A stretch of 64,000 bases of DNA from JADLGL01 sp963667605 (GTDB taxonomy: Bacteria; Pseudomonadota; Alphaproteobacteria; Rhizobiales; Kaistiaceae), in the NCBI GenBank assembly GCA_963667605.2, contig CAXXUZ010000003.1, forward strand, positions 186,001 through 250,000, in the 5' to 3' direction. A program made the translations under genes and the position numbers. Shown in pieces: positions 26,885 to 36,356 of this stretch (position 1 is the first letter of the stretch; every line of letters starts with the position of its first letter). The notes below the pieces were generated by a model, which made no database searches, was not told the DNA's origin, and saw nothing but the letters and a program-made list of their open reading frames with translations.

Positions 26885-28062
26885 ATGCCGAAATCCAGGC
26901 CCGACACCGCAACAATATCAAAGCTGACGCCCGGCGCTTGGCTTTGGGACGGCGGAATTGGCTACCGCCGAAACAGGTCGGGAAGCGGCGGCTCCTGGTA
27001 CATCAAGTACAGGGCGCCGATCGCTGGGAACATGCCGAGCGGATTGTCTGCGCCCGCTCGGCAGGTCAAGGAGCGGCTTCCGAACTGCCGAAATCGATCT
27101 CAGGCCGAGGGCGTTCTGATGGCGCGCAAGGCTACAATATTTGATGGGTCTTATCGTCGTCTCGTCAAGGCGGAGCCACTGACCCTCAGTGCCTACGTCC
27201 CTCGGTCTCTCGATTCGAAGCGGCATCTACGCACCGCGAAAAAGTACCGGCAGCAGCTAAATCAGCACATCCTGCCCAAGCTCGGGAGCCGACCCCTAGG
27301 CACGATCAGTGCCAAGGATTGCGTTGGCTTTTACAATGACCGGCTGGACACTGATGGGCAATCTCGACCGTGAACGGCGAGATTGCATGCCTAAAGTCGC
27401 TGTTCTCCGAGGCGGTTCGCGACGGACATTTGACGCTGAATCCCGTCAAAGGCGTCAGGCTCATCAACCCGAACAACGTGCGAGACCGCATCCTTTCCAG
27501 CGAGGAAACCGCCCGCTTGTTTGCCGCCGCCGAAGCCTCGGCCGATTTCGTGCGTCCGCTCTTTCACATGCTGTTCCACACCGGCATGAGGCTGGGCGAG
27601 GCGCTCGCTTTGGAATGGAGCGACATCGAGTTCGAGCACGAGAGAATCGTTATCCGACGGGCGAAATCTGGCGAGGGCCGAAAAGTCCCGCTGCGGCCTG
27701 TTCTGGCCGACGAGTTGATCCGATGGAGGCCGATCGCGAATGGCAGTCGATGGCTATTCCCGGCGCGGTACGATGCGGCAAAGCCAATGCAAAGCATCCG
27801 CAAGGGCTGGCTTCGCCTGTGCGCGGCGGCCGAAGTGTCCGCTCTGCGCCCCCATGATCTACGTCACAACTTCACAAGCGTCCTTCAGGCACGCGGCGTC
27901 GCGGACTCGATCATCATGGCTATTACGGGTCACAAGACCCACGTTATGCTTCACCGCTACTCTCACGCTGCAGATGCATCCAAGCGCGCCGCCGTCGACG
28001 GGTTGCCGGCACCGGTCAAACCGAGGGACGACAAAGTGACAACCCTGGAGCGGCGCCGGTAG
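26885..28062 (+). pseudogene. Tyrosine-type integrase, frameshifted
   Basis: N-terminal part (ATG 26885, after AGGAAAG) covers the arm and core-binding domains: YLPRS-like SAYVPRSLDSKRHLRTAKKYRQQLNQHILPKLGSRPLGTI. The frame breaks at GQ/STVNGEIA (about 27360). The catalytic part follows: GMRLGEALAL (first Arg), HDLRHNFTS (HxxR), GHKTHVMLHRYSH (second His and Tyr nucleophile). All catalytic residues are present, so only the indel inactivates it. Together with the AlpA-like and ribbon-helix-helix genes it forms the recombination module of a decayed element. Confidence 0.85.
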
Positions 28063-28155
28063 AAATCCCGAGCGCACGACACGGCTCCAGGAAGAAAGCC
28101 CAGATGATTTCGTTCTCGCGCCGCGGAATCGACGAATGGCCACCCGGTAGGTAGG

Positions 28156-30056
28156 GTGAACGTACAACTGCCAGTTCTTCTTGCCTCCCGAGGTGCAATC
28201 GTGGCCGAGGATGTTCATTTCAACAAACCGGTCGTCGGCTCCGCGGTCTACATTGGTTCGACGATTTACAATATTGCGGCTGCGGCTCCGCCGTCGCCGA
28301 ATGCACTGAAGGAGGGTCTGGAACGGTTTTCGGCTTTGCCGCTTGATCGGCTGCCGGACGTCGCGACGTTGCCCTCGCCGTCGTTTCGAGTGGCGGCCCG
28401 CAATGCCCAATTTGTTGGGCACGAAGCGGACCTGATGGCCCTGGCGGCCATCGTCAAGAGCGGTGCCACGGCGGCGGTGGCGACGGGGATCGGTGGGATA
28501 GGCAAGACCCAACTGGCGGGGGAGTTTGCCCATCGCTATAGCCAATTCTTCGCCGGCGGTGTGTTCTGGCTGAGCTTTGCCAATGCGGACGCAATTGCCG
28601 GCGAGATAGCGCTCTGCGGCGGCGTCGGCGGTCTTGATCTCAGACCCGACCTGGCCAACCTGCCGCTTGACGATCAGATCAAGGCGGTCGCGGCGGCCTG
28701 GCTCGGCCCGATACCGCGATTATTGATCTTCGACAATTGCGAGGATGAGGAATTGCTAAGGCAGTGGCGTCCGCCCTCGGGTGGGTGCCGGGTTGTGCTG
28801 ACCAGCCGGGTGGGTAGATGGGCTTCCGATCTTGGGGTCAAGACCCGTCCGATCGATGTCCTGAGCCGCAAGGAGAGTACTACCCTGCTGCGCCGCGATC
28901 GATCCGACTTGGCTGTCGACGAGCCGGCTTTGAATGCAATCTCTGCCAGCGGCGTTCCGCGATAGGTTTCCATGAAGCTGCCGGCCAGGTGCAGCGCCAG
29001 CGGCAGGTCACCCAACTCGTCGGCGAGCCGCAGCGCTACCTTGACCGCATCCGCCAGCCCGACCTTCTGGAGCACGCCTCGCTGATTGGCAAACATGGCG
29101 GCCGTAGTCCCACCGACCACGACCGGCATGTCGCCCGCACCTTCAAGCTAAGCTTCGATCAGCTCGATACGAAGGTGCCGGAGGATGGTCTTGCGCTCGA
29201 TCTGCTGGCGCGCCTTGCCTGCTTTGCTCCCGGCGAGCCGGTGCCGAAGGACCTTCTGCTGTCGACCCTGGACGCGGTGCCCGAGGAAGAGAGCACCGAT
29301 GCCGATGCCGATGCCGATGAGGACCAATCCGAAACCTTGGTGGTTGTCGATGAAGCAAGCGAGCTTCTCCGCCAGGACGCCCTGAACCGGCTCGTGCGTG
29401 TTGGTCTTGTCACCGAGCCGACGCCGGAGAGCACCAAGCTGCATCGGCTGGTTGTCCGCTTTGTCGAAGCCGAGGCAGATGACCTTCCGGCTGCCCGGCA
29501 GGCGGTTGAGACACGAATGCTGGCGACGGCCCAACAGATCAACCAATCAGGCCGACCGGGACCGTTAATCCCGCTGGAGCCGCATCTGCGGCATGTGGCG
29601 GAGCAGTCCGCGAAAGCGGCCAGCCGGGACGCCGGCACTCTCTTCAATGAGCTGGGATCTCATTTGAGACAGGTTGCGCGCTATCAGGATGCCCTGGCTG
29701 CCTACAAGCGGGCACTGAGCATCTTCGAGGCGGCTCTGGGTCCCGACCACCCGACGGTGGCGGCCTGCGTCAACAATCTCGGCAATGTGCTGCAGGACCT
29801 CGGCGACCTCGACGGCACCCGCGCTGCCTACGAGCGGGCCCTGAACATCGACGAGGCGGTCTACGGTCCCAACCACCCGGAAGTGGCGACCAATGTCAAC
29901 AATCTCGGCAACGTGCTGCAGGACCTCGGCGACCTCGACGGCGCCCGCGCTGCCTACGAGCGGGCCCCGCACATTTTCGAAGCCAGCCTCGGCCCCAACC
30001 ACCCCTCAACGCTGACCGTCCGGCAAAACCTAGAGGCGCTTAGACCCAAACAGTGA
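28156..30056 (+). pseudogene. STAND NTPase (NB-ARC with TPR repeats), interrupted by an 83-bp inversion
   Basis: NB-ARC ATPase: Walker A GIGGIGKTQLA, Walker B RLLIFDNCED and sensor VVLTSR. After DEPALNAI (28941) the plus strand hits a stop, but the minus strand of 28942-29024 encodes ADELGDLPLALHLAGSFMETYRGTPLAE, the conserved GLPLAL segment that should come next. Downstream, EPQRYLDRIRQPDLLEH ... RHVARTFKLSFDQLD resumes on the plus strand, followed by a winged-helix region, an Asp/Ala run and about three TPRs (VNNLGNVLQDLGDLDGARAAYERA). STAND proteins with TPRs often sense phage or stress and switch on an effector; none is visible at the short N-terminus. Restoring the segment would need two extra bases removed, so there may be small breakpoint losses. 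Confidence 0.8.
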
Positions 30057-30076
30057 GTGGTACCGCGGTGGTACCA
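30057..30076. repeat. Paired TGGTACC repeats (second occurrence)
   Basis: The same 20-bp arrangement as 3441-3460 with two base changes, located right after the STAND gene stop region and 120 bp before a tRNA-Phe-like scar. Confidence 0.4.
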
Positions 30077-30192
30077 TGCTGACGGGACGGGCCAGGCACT
30101 GGCAACCCCCCGTGGGACGCGACGGTCCCAAGAAAACAGCCGCTTAGGTCCCACAGGGACTCAATGGGATCTACAGCGACATTGGATACCGA

Positions 30193-30240
30193 GAACTGAA
30201 AATCCGCGTGTCCGTGGTTCAATTCCGCCCCTGAGAACCA
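30193..30240 (+). other. Degenerate tRNA-Phe 3' end (attachment scar)
   Basis: CTGAAAATCCGCGTGTCCGT followed by GGTTCAATTCCGCCCCTGAGAACCA-like sequence matches the 3' half of tRNA-Phe at 3319-3369 with several changes in the T-arm and acceptor. It cannot form a tRNA. Together the two scars bracket the 3.3-30 kb region. Confidence 0.6.
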
Positions 30241-30540
30241 ATCTTTTCAATACGTTACGGTCGCGCGTGATACCGGCGCTCCTCAGAAGGTAGCATATAG
30301 GTAGCACGAGCCGGCGTTTCGCCGGCAAGCCAAGGATAAGAGCCTCATACGATCAACCGGGGTAGGCCATCGAAGGCCGGCCCCCCATTGTCTGATTCGG
30401 AACCAATCCCCTCAGCAGGTCTTTTGGACGCTCACAAGGGATTGATGATGTCACGCTCTATCGTCTCGTGGCTGCTCAGCCAGCTTTCCGATACTGTCAG
30501 GTCAAGAAGCAAGCGTCTCTGAACCAGGAGAAAGTGGAAA
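30241..30540. other. Attachment-region debris, integrase vestige
   Basis: Contains AGCCTCATACG (30340), as also found after the 3234 integrase, and at about 30456-30505 a stretch reading SIVSWLLSQLSDT that matches the integrase tail RFIVSRLLNQLSDT at 3090-3125. No intact gene. It appears to be the worn end of an element related to the one at 2550-3369. Confidence 0.45.
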
Positions 30541-30972
30541 TTGAATCATCTAGGCAAGGTGGCCGCCCTGATTGTCTTATGGCTGATAGCGGGATCGGGC
30601 GCTTCGCTGACCGCTCATTCCGATGTTCGGCTGGAAAGTTTCGCGCCGACGGACGACATTGAGCTATTTTACTTTACGATTGAGCCCGGCGATGTGTCGG
30701 TGTTGTTTTACGCTGCGGCCGAAGACCCAACCGACAACGTGATTATCGTTGAGTTGATTGGCCCCAATGGCGAGACGCTCTATATCGCGAACGACGATGG
30801 TGACGTCACCGGCGAAATGTTTCGAGATAAGTTAATCATCGGTCGGCACGAAGTAGCAATGTATCTTCCAAACGCGTCGCAGTTTGAGTTGGAACCGGGT
30901 GAGTATTCCGTGGTGGTTCTAACCGAGTATGAGAGCAAAATCAGTGAAGCGGGTATCATCGTAAGATCTTGA
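30541..30972 (+). CDS. Exported protein, function unknown
   Basis: 143 residues from a TTG codon with AGGAG about 10 nt upstream; no ATG fits better. N-terminal signal peptide (KVAALIVLWLIAGSGASLTAHS) and a beta-rich body (FYFTIEPGDVSVLFYAAAED...VELIGPNGETLYIANDDGD...FELEPGEYSVVVL) resembling pre-peptidase/periplasmic beta-sandwich domains. I cannot assign a family with certainty. The frame is intact. Confidence 0.55.
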   Translation: MNHLGKVAALIVLWLIAGSGASLTAHSDVRLESFAPTDDIELFYFTIEPGDVSVLFYAAAEDPTDNVIIVELIGPNGETLYIANDDGDVTGEMFRDKLIIGRHEVAMYLPNASQFELEPGEYSVVVLTEYESKISEAGIIVRS

Positions 30973-31023
30973 GAGGTAACTGGTACCCAAGTTATTGACA
31001 TTAACCTATTGATCCTTACCAAT

Positions 31024-31265
31024 GATATTTCGCTCAGCGAATTTTAGTTGATGAAACTAGAATTACGTAGAGAGATAGACTCAATTCTGTCTCCTCACAA
31101 CATGGGCGTAGGAAACATTGGGGTCACGATGGGATCTGCAGCGCTGAAACAGCGCTTTCCCAATATTCTTTTTCCCGAGGAGGAAGATTTGACGAACCCT
31201 GAGTTGCTCTCCCTCTGTCAAGAGATGGGTGATGTCATCGGCTACGAGCGTGCCCTGAATGTGGC
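31024..31265 (+). other. Conserved unknown peptide-coding segment, copy B
   Basis: Reads MKLELRREIDSILSPHNMG..., then GNIGVTMGSAALKQRF, a variable stretch (PNILFPEEEDLTNPE) and LLSLCQEMGDVIGYERALNVALV. Nucleotides outside the variable part are nearly the same as in copy A (15279-15551). Here it continues DQFAGIDANGVAVGLPGSPMVEG until the IS fragment at 31372. The ATG at 31048 could start a protein, but no ribosome-binding site is clear. Confidence 0.5.
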
Positions 31266-31371
31266 CTTGGTAGATCAGTTTGCCGGCATCGACGCCAACG
31301 GCGTCGCCGTAGGGCTCCCCGGCAGCCCGATGGTGGAAGGTTCGCCGATTTCGTGCGTCGTCACTGCTTTG

Positions 31372-31783
31372 TGTCCGGCGTCAGCGCCCCTGGGACAGAT
31401 TGGGCGGATTGAACAAGAGAGGGTTTCTGGCTCATCTTAACCCACGAGGGATTGAAGATGAGACGGAACACCAATCACCAGAAAGCATCGGCCGAGAAGG
31501 TCGTGAAGGACATCCGGCGGGGCGACTCGTCGGCAGTTCGGCGCCGAAGAGAAGATCCGGATCGTTCTGGAGGGCCTGCGCGGCGAGGACAGTATCGCTG
31601 AGCTGTGTCGCCGTGAGGGGATCAACCAGAACCTCTATTACCGCTGGTCGAAGGACTTCCTGGAGGCCGGGAAGAAGCGCCTGGCGGGTGACACTGCCCG
31701 TGAGGCTACCTCCGATGAGGTCCGGCATCTTCGCAGTAAGGCACTGGCACTCAAGGAGGCCGTTGCTGACCTGACGCTGGACA
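31372..31783 (+). mobile_element. IS3-family fragment (right end and most of orfA)
   Basis: Starts at the terminal TGTCCGGCGTCAG and runs through orfA to LTLD, where it breaks off at 31783. One extra G (CGGCGGGGCG) frameshifts orfA. It is a dead relic that truncates the OLD-like ATPase gene on the other strand. Confidence 0.85.
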
Positions 31784-32158
31784 GGTACGCCGTGACGGCA
31801 GGACAAAGATCTGATGCCCCTTTGGATTAGTATGTTCGCCGGTGAAGGTGGCTTCGCTACCGCCAGCCGTCGCCAGAACCCATTTGTTGCCTGTATTGTC
31901 GGTCATTGAGATTTTGACAAGGTGATCGGCATCCCTGTTTCGCTGCATCTCGCTGAAAGAAGGTGCCCCTCGCTGCGATACGGCGGTCAGCGACTCCACG
32001 ATCGTCGACTTACCCGAGTTGTTGGCGCCCACCACGATTGTCAGTCCGCTCCCCGGCTTCCCGTTAGGAGCGGCGAACTTGATCGACTGCTCGATCGCGT
32101 ATCCACGAAAGCCATGAATCTTCAGTTCAGTGAGGTGCGGCCCTTGTTCCATTCGCAA
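31784..32158 (-). pseudogene. OLD/RecF-like AAA ATPase, N-terminal fragment
   Basis: Starts MRMEQGPHLTELKIHGFRGYAIEQSIKFA, followed by Walker A GANNSGKSTIVESL. This is the N-terminal half-ATPase of SMC-like/OLD-family or AAA_15 proteins, which often carry a TOPRIM nuclease and act in phage defence (OLD, Gabija-like) or repair. Only ~125 codons remain; the ABC signature and everything after is lost at the IS fragment. Which branch of the family it was cannot be told. Confidence 0.75.
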
Positions 32159-32236
32159 TTATCACGGTCTTCAAGGTCGTTTTGTTGTCGTGCCACCCAT
32201 TCAAGTAGCATGTGTTCCGCCGAGGATGTCCTCTCG

Positions 32237-32369
32237 GGGCTCAGTACTCAGTCAAAGGCTCAGTTTGATAAACTTTCCGGCCTTTGAAGGTCTTTTTCTA
32301 AAAGGAAAGAGAATAAGGAACAAAGTTAGAAAGTTCTGCGAATTGGTATTCTGACTGAGTACTGAGCCC
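32237..32369. mobile_element. MITE-like element with 18-bp perfect inverted ends
   Basis: GGGCTCAGTACTCAGTCA (32237-32254) and its exact reverse complement (32352-32369) enclose an AT-richer 97-bp centre without an open frame, 133 bp in all. No related transposase is seen in the window. It lies 79 bp upstream of the OLD-like fragment start. Target duplication not evident. Confidence 0.65.
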
Positions 32370-32539
32370 TGCGACAGCGACTTACAATGCCACGAAATTC
32401 AATTCATTATCCTGTTGCACTGGCGTTTCGGCTTCGTCGAGTGCCGACACGTGCTTGGGAGACATGTTCTTTGATCGAAGATCAGGCCACTTTGAGTCAT
32501 CCGCGATCTCGAAGCCAGATACCACTCGGAAGCGGTGAC

Positions 32540-33605
32540 TGTCCGTCGTCAGGTAATTTGGAACCGATGAGCGGCCTGATTTAAGAGAGGGTTCGGCCCA
32601 TCTGGTTGGTCATTTTATGCGGCGGTTTTGCGGTATTGCAAGCGCCGGGTTTGTAGCGTCTTTTGTTTGATCTTTTCTCTTTTCAACAGGATGGTCTGGC
32701 CGCGCCCGAAGTAGACATCGGCCGGCGTGAGGTTGCCCAGGCTCTCGTGGTAGCGGTGATAATTGTAGTGGCCGACGAAGGCCTCGATCTGTGTCTCCAA
32801 GTCGCCAGGCAGATAGTAATTTTCCAAAAGGATGCGGTTCTTCAGGGTTTGATGCCAACGCTCGATCTTGCCCTGGGTTTGCGGATGATAGGGAGCGCCG
32901 CGAATGTGCTCCATATCGCGGTCGTCGAGCCATTTGGCCAGATCGTCGGCGATGTAGCTGGAGCCGTTGTCAGACAGGAGCCGTGGCTTGTGAATGACCG
33001 TTGCCCGATCGCGACCTGACGCCTTGAGCGCCAGTTCCAGCGTATCGGTGACGTCCTCGGCCTTCATCGTGGTGCAGAGCTTCCACGCGATAATGGTGCG
33101 CGAGAAGTCGTCGAGCACGGTGGAGAGGTAGAACCAGCCCCAATCAATGACCTTGAGGTAAGTGAAGTCGGTCTGCCAGAGCTGGTTTGGCGCCGTGGTC
33201 TTGTCCTGGAACTCGTCGGACGCCTTGAGGACGATAAAGGCCGGGCTGGTGATCAGATCATGGGCCTTGAGCAGTCGATAAACCGAGGATTCCGATACAA
33301 AGTAGCCCTCTGTGTCTGTGAACCGGACAGCCAGTTCCCGCGGCGACAGATCCGTCTCGTCCAGCGGCCAGCGGTCGTACCAGCGCTGTGCCCAACTGCG
33401 CCAGCGTGCGCTTGGCCGGCGATCCGGTCTCTCACCTCATCGGGGATGCGGTTCCAGACTTGGCCAGGCCGCGAGCGGCGGTCCTCCAGGGCCTCCGGTC
33501 CGCCGGTCAGACAGCGGTCGTACCAGCGATAAAACGAGGTACGGGGAATGCCCAATCTGTCCCAGGGGCGCTGACGCCGGACACCAGGGGCGCTGACGCC
33601 GGACA
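32540..33605 (-). mobile_element. IS3-family element, copy C (internally deleted, scrambled)
   Basis: Left end and orfB 3' portion are intact (32540-33365). Then a short scrambled stretch repeats pieces of the orfB 5' region (GGCCAGCGGTCGTACCAG), and the sequence jumps from orfB codon ~30 straight to the right end through the shared hexamer GCCCAA, deleting all of orfA. The last 22 bp of the element are tandemly duplicated (33562-33583, 33584-33605). OrfB is broken: codons from DDFSRT on remain in frame (32615-33118 and upstream) but the N-terminus is frameshifted. Not autonomous. Confidence 0.85.
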
Positions 33606-33688
33606 CCAACAAGCCAATGGTTGATTAGAGCGGCGTACCGGTCAAGCGAACGGGCATTTCATTTTGGCGCAACGGTTGTCCAAATCAG

Positions 33689-33715
33689 CCTATTTGTGAC
33701 CTATTTGTGACCTAT
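33689..33715. repeat. Short tandem repeat near tRNA-Arg
   Basis: Two and a half copies of CCTATTTGTGA. It lies about 50 bp from the 3' end of tRNA-Arg, a place where integrase arm sites or old att junctions are often found. Confidence 0.5.
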
Positions 33716-33762
33716 CCCCAAAACACTGTAGGTCCCTGATACAGCTAACCAATTGAAATAAT

Positions 33763-33839
33763 TGGTGACCCCGACAGGATTCGAACCTGTGACCCTCAGA
33801 TTAGGAATCTGATGCTCTATCCTGCTGAGCTACGGGGTC
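33763..33839 (-). tRNA. tRNA-Arg (anticodon CCU)
   Basis: 77 nt including an encoded CCA. Acceptor GACCCCG pairs with CGGGGTC; anticodon loop TTCCTAA gives CCU (reads AGG); T-arm CAGGTTCGAATCCTG. All stems pair. It marks the border between the IS-rich part and the conserved backbone, and is a plausible integration site. Confidence 0.95.
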
Positions 33840-33907
33840 GTAACGTAAATCTAACCCGCGGATGTGCGTGATCGCAACGTTGTTAGCTGCAGGAGGCAAA
33901 CGCACCC

Positions 33908-34669
33908 ATGGATCCGTTCGTCACTAAACTGATTATGTTCGTCGTAATCTTCCTGTTTGGGGTCGCCCGCGGCTTGCTGCCGAGAATACTTGGCGGGTGG
34001 ACGCATGGCGGCACGCTTCTCAAGCTTGGCAGTGGCTTCGCCGGAGGAGTCTTTCTCGGCGCAGGAACCATCCATCTACTCGGCGATTCGCACGAATTCT
34101 TCGCCGAGGTGTCCGGCGGCACTGACTACCCCTTTTTCCTGCTCCTCGGCGGGATCGGCTTCCTGCTGATACTGCTGCTCGAGAAGGTGCTGGTGCGGGC
34201 CGAGGAGGGTGAGGCGGCGACGGGCACCCATCCCTTCATTCTGCTGGCGGTGCTGTCGCTGCATTCATTCATCGCCGGGACGGCGCTGGGCTTGGAAAGC
34301 GAGCCCTAAGCGGCGATCGTCCTTCTCGTCGCTATCCTGGTACACAAATCCTTCGCCGCCTTCGCGCTTGGGATCAGCTTTCTCGAAAGCGGTATGGCAA
34401 GGCAGAGATACCTGTCGCTCTTGGCGTTGTTTTCGATCATGACGCCGATCGGCGTGTTGGTGGGATCCGGGTTGAATAGCGCTCTGGCAAGCACAGCCGC
34501 GTTGGAGCTGGAAGCGATCTTCGACGGACTTGCCGGCGGAACCTTCATCTATGTCGCCAGTATGGACGTGATCGGTCATACGTTCGATGACAGAACCATG
34601 CGCTGGGCGAAATTCATCGCGATCGCGTTCGGCTTCGCGCTGATGGCGGTGCTGGCGATCTGGACGTGA
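33908..34669 (+). pseudogene. ZIP-family zinc/metal transporter with in-frame stop
   Basis: Membrane protein of about 254 codons. Up to 34309: several membrane helices, SLHSFIAGTALGLESEP (the HSxxxG metal-site helix of ZIP proteins). A TAA at 34307-34309 interrupts it, but the same frame continues AAIVLLVAILVHKSFAAFALGISF (the second metal helix, HK) to IWT at 34669. A CAA to TAA change would explain it. ZIP transporters bring zinc or iron into the cytoplasm. Unless read through, the product lacks the last three helices. Confidence 0.85.
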
Positions 34670-34679
34670 GGGCGACTCG

Positions 34680-35269
34680 TCAGGCGTCGCGACGCATGAG
34701 TGTCCAGCCCGCGAGGGCCAGACCGCCCACCGCCCATGCAACCAATACAGCGAAGCCCTCCCAAGGGCCGAACCTTGCCTCGCCCTCAAATGCACTGACA
34801 ATGATGTTGTCCGGGTCGACCGAGTAGATCGCCTGTCCTGCCTCGCTGGGCATAAAGTCGACGATCGTCTGCACCCAGTCGAGTTGCACCAATGGTAGTA
34901 GGGTCGGCAAGAGGAACAGAACCGCGACCAATGCGAAGATCGCGCCAGCGGCGCTCCGCAAGAGCCAATCAAGGACGCCGCCGAGCACACCAACCATCGC
35001 GAGATAGAGAGAAGCGCCAATAACCGCCCGGGTCACGCCCGGATCGGACAATTGAGCGTCTAGTCCTTGTCCCGACAGTAGACGGCCGTGGTGATGCCCC
35101 ATGCGATCAGAACGCTAAGCCCGACCATAAAGATGATCGCCAACCCGAACACGATATAGGTCGAACGGATAGACCAGAATTTGGTCCATTCCGAGCGGAA
35201 GACACCGAGCCAACTCACCTGAGCCCGGGATAGAGTGTCATTTGTCGGCGTTGGCGCTGCCACGGTCAT
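34680..35269 (-). pseudogene. ABC-2 type permease with internal deletion
   Basis: N-terminus VSWLGVFRSEWTKFWSIRSTYIVFGLAIIFMVGLSVLIAWGITTA, then the frame changes and the sequence jumps to LLSGQGLDAQLSDPGVTRAVIGASLYLAMVGVLGG ... FAVLVAWAVGGLALAGWTLMRRDA. In related streptomycete- and alpha-type permeases some 70-80 residues lie between these parts, so about 230 bp are missing and the frame is lost. It is the membrane partner of the ATPase immediately upstream, sharing a 4-bp overlap. The exporter is presumably inactive. Confidence 0.82.
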
Positions 35270-36204
35270 GCTTGGCTCTCCGTCTTGGCTACGGCAGCGG
35301 TGTGGTCAATGGCACGAAAGTCGATCGAGTCGCCGGTCAGCTTCATGAAGGCTTCTTCAAGGGAGGCTTTGCGCTTGGTCAACTCGTGGAGAACGATCCC
35401 GTTTTTGGCTGCTGCCTCGCCGATCGCCTCGATCGCCAATCCGGTTACATCCATCTCACCATCGGTCACGGCAATCTTCACGTCGGTGGCCGTCAGGATG
35501 CCCCCAAGCTTCTCGGCCTCAGGAGAGCGCACGTGAACCGTCATTTCGGCCGCGCGGTCGATGAAATCCTCGATGCCGGAATCGAGGAGGATCTTGCCAC
35601 AGCCGATGACGATCAAATGGTTGGCGACCAGCGCCATCTCGCTCATCAGATGGCTGGAGACGAAGATCGTGCGGCCTTCGCCGGCAAGGCGTTGCAGAAG
35701 CTTCCGCACCCAGAGCACACCGTCCGGATCGAGGCCGTTGACCGGCTCGTCGAGGATCAGTGTGCTCGGATCGCCAAGCAATGCCGCAGCGATGCCGAGG
35801 CGCTGCCCCATGCCGAGTGAAAAGCCACCGGCGCGCTTGTGGGCGACGTCGGCGAGGCCGACCAACTTGATGACCTCATCGACCCGTGCCTTGCCAATAC
35901 CATGCGTTTGGGCAAGCGCCTTCAAATGGCTGTAAGCGGTGCGGCCCGTGTGGGCCGCCTTGGCTTCGAGCAGCGCGCCGACTTCCCGAAACGGCGCCTT
36001 ATGCTGATGATAGGCCTTGCCGTTGACCGTGACCACGCCGCCGGTCGGCCGGTCAAGGCCGATGATCATCCGCATGGTGGTTGATTTGCCGGCGCCATTG
36101 GGGCCGAGGAACCCGGTGACCCGCCCGGGCTGAATGGAGAAGGTGATATCGTCAACGGCGAGCGTATTGCCGTAGCGCTTGCGAAGTTGATGCGCCTCGA
36201 TCAT
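35266..36204 (-). CDS. ABC transporter ATP-binding protein
   Basis: 312 residues from MIEAHQLRKRYG (ATG at 36204). Walker A GPNGAGKSTT, Q-loop region, signature FSLGMGQRLGIA, Walker B LILDEPVNGLDPDG, H-loop SSHLMSE: a DrrA/CcmA-type exporter ATPase. A C-terminal ~80-residue extension (ILTATDVKIAVTDGEMDVTGL ... KRKASLEEAFMKLT) is usual for this subfamily. The TGA stop overlaps the permease start. The gene is intact but its permease is broken, so it may be free to decay. Confidence 0.9.
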   Translation of the reverse strand: MIEAHQLRKRYGNTLAVDDITFSIQPGRVTGFLGPNGAGKSTTMRMIIGLDRPTGGVVTVNGKAYHQHKAPFREVGALLEAKAAHTGRTAYSHLKALAQTHGIGKARVDEVIKLVGLADVAHKRAGGFSLGMGQRLGIAAALLGDPSTLILDEPVNGLDPDGVLWVRKLLQRLAGEGRTIFVSSHLMSEMALVANHLIVIGCGKILLDSGIEDFIDRAAEMTVHVRSPEAEKLGGILTATDVKIAVTDGEMDVTGLAIEAIGEAAAKNGIVLHELTKRKASLEEAFMKLTGDSIDFRAIDHTAAVAKTESQA

Positions 36205-36356
36205 GTGGCCTCGGTCGGAGCATTGTGGGGGATCAGTGCCGGTCGCGGCCTTGCGATAGCCCAATATCCATCCTGTCGCCATCGCAAACTGCCTGCGCGA
36301 GCGCACACGACAATCGAAAGGTGGCAACATCGGTCGTGTGGGTCCAGATTGCGGTC

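Noticed and set aside
29143..30002. Minus-strand open frames across the STAND gene
   Set aside because: Apart from the true inverted 83 bp, the minus-strand translations are antisense of TPR repeats.
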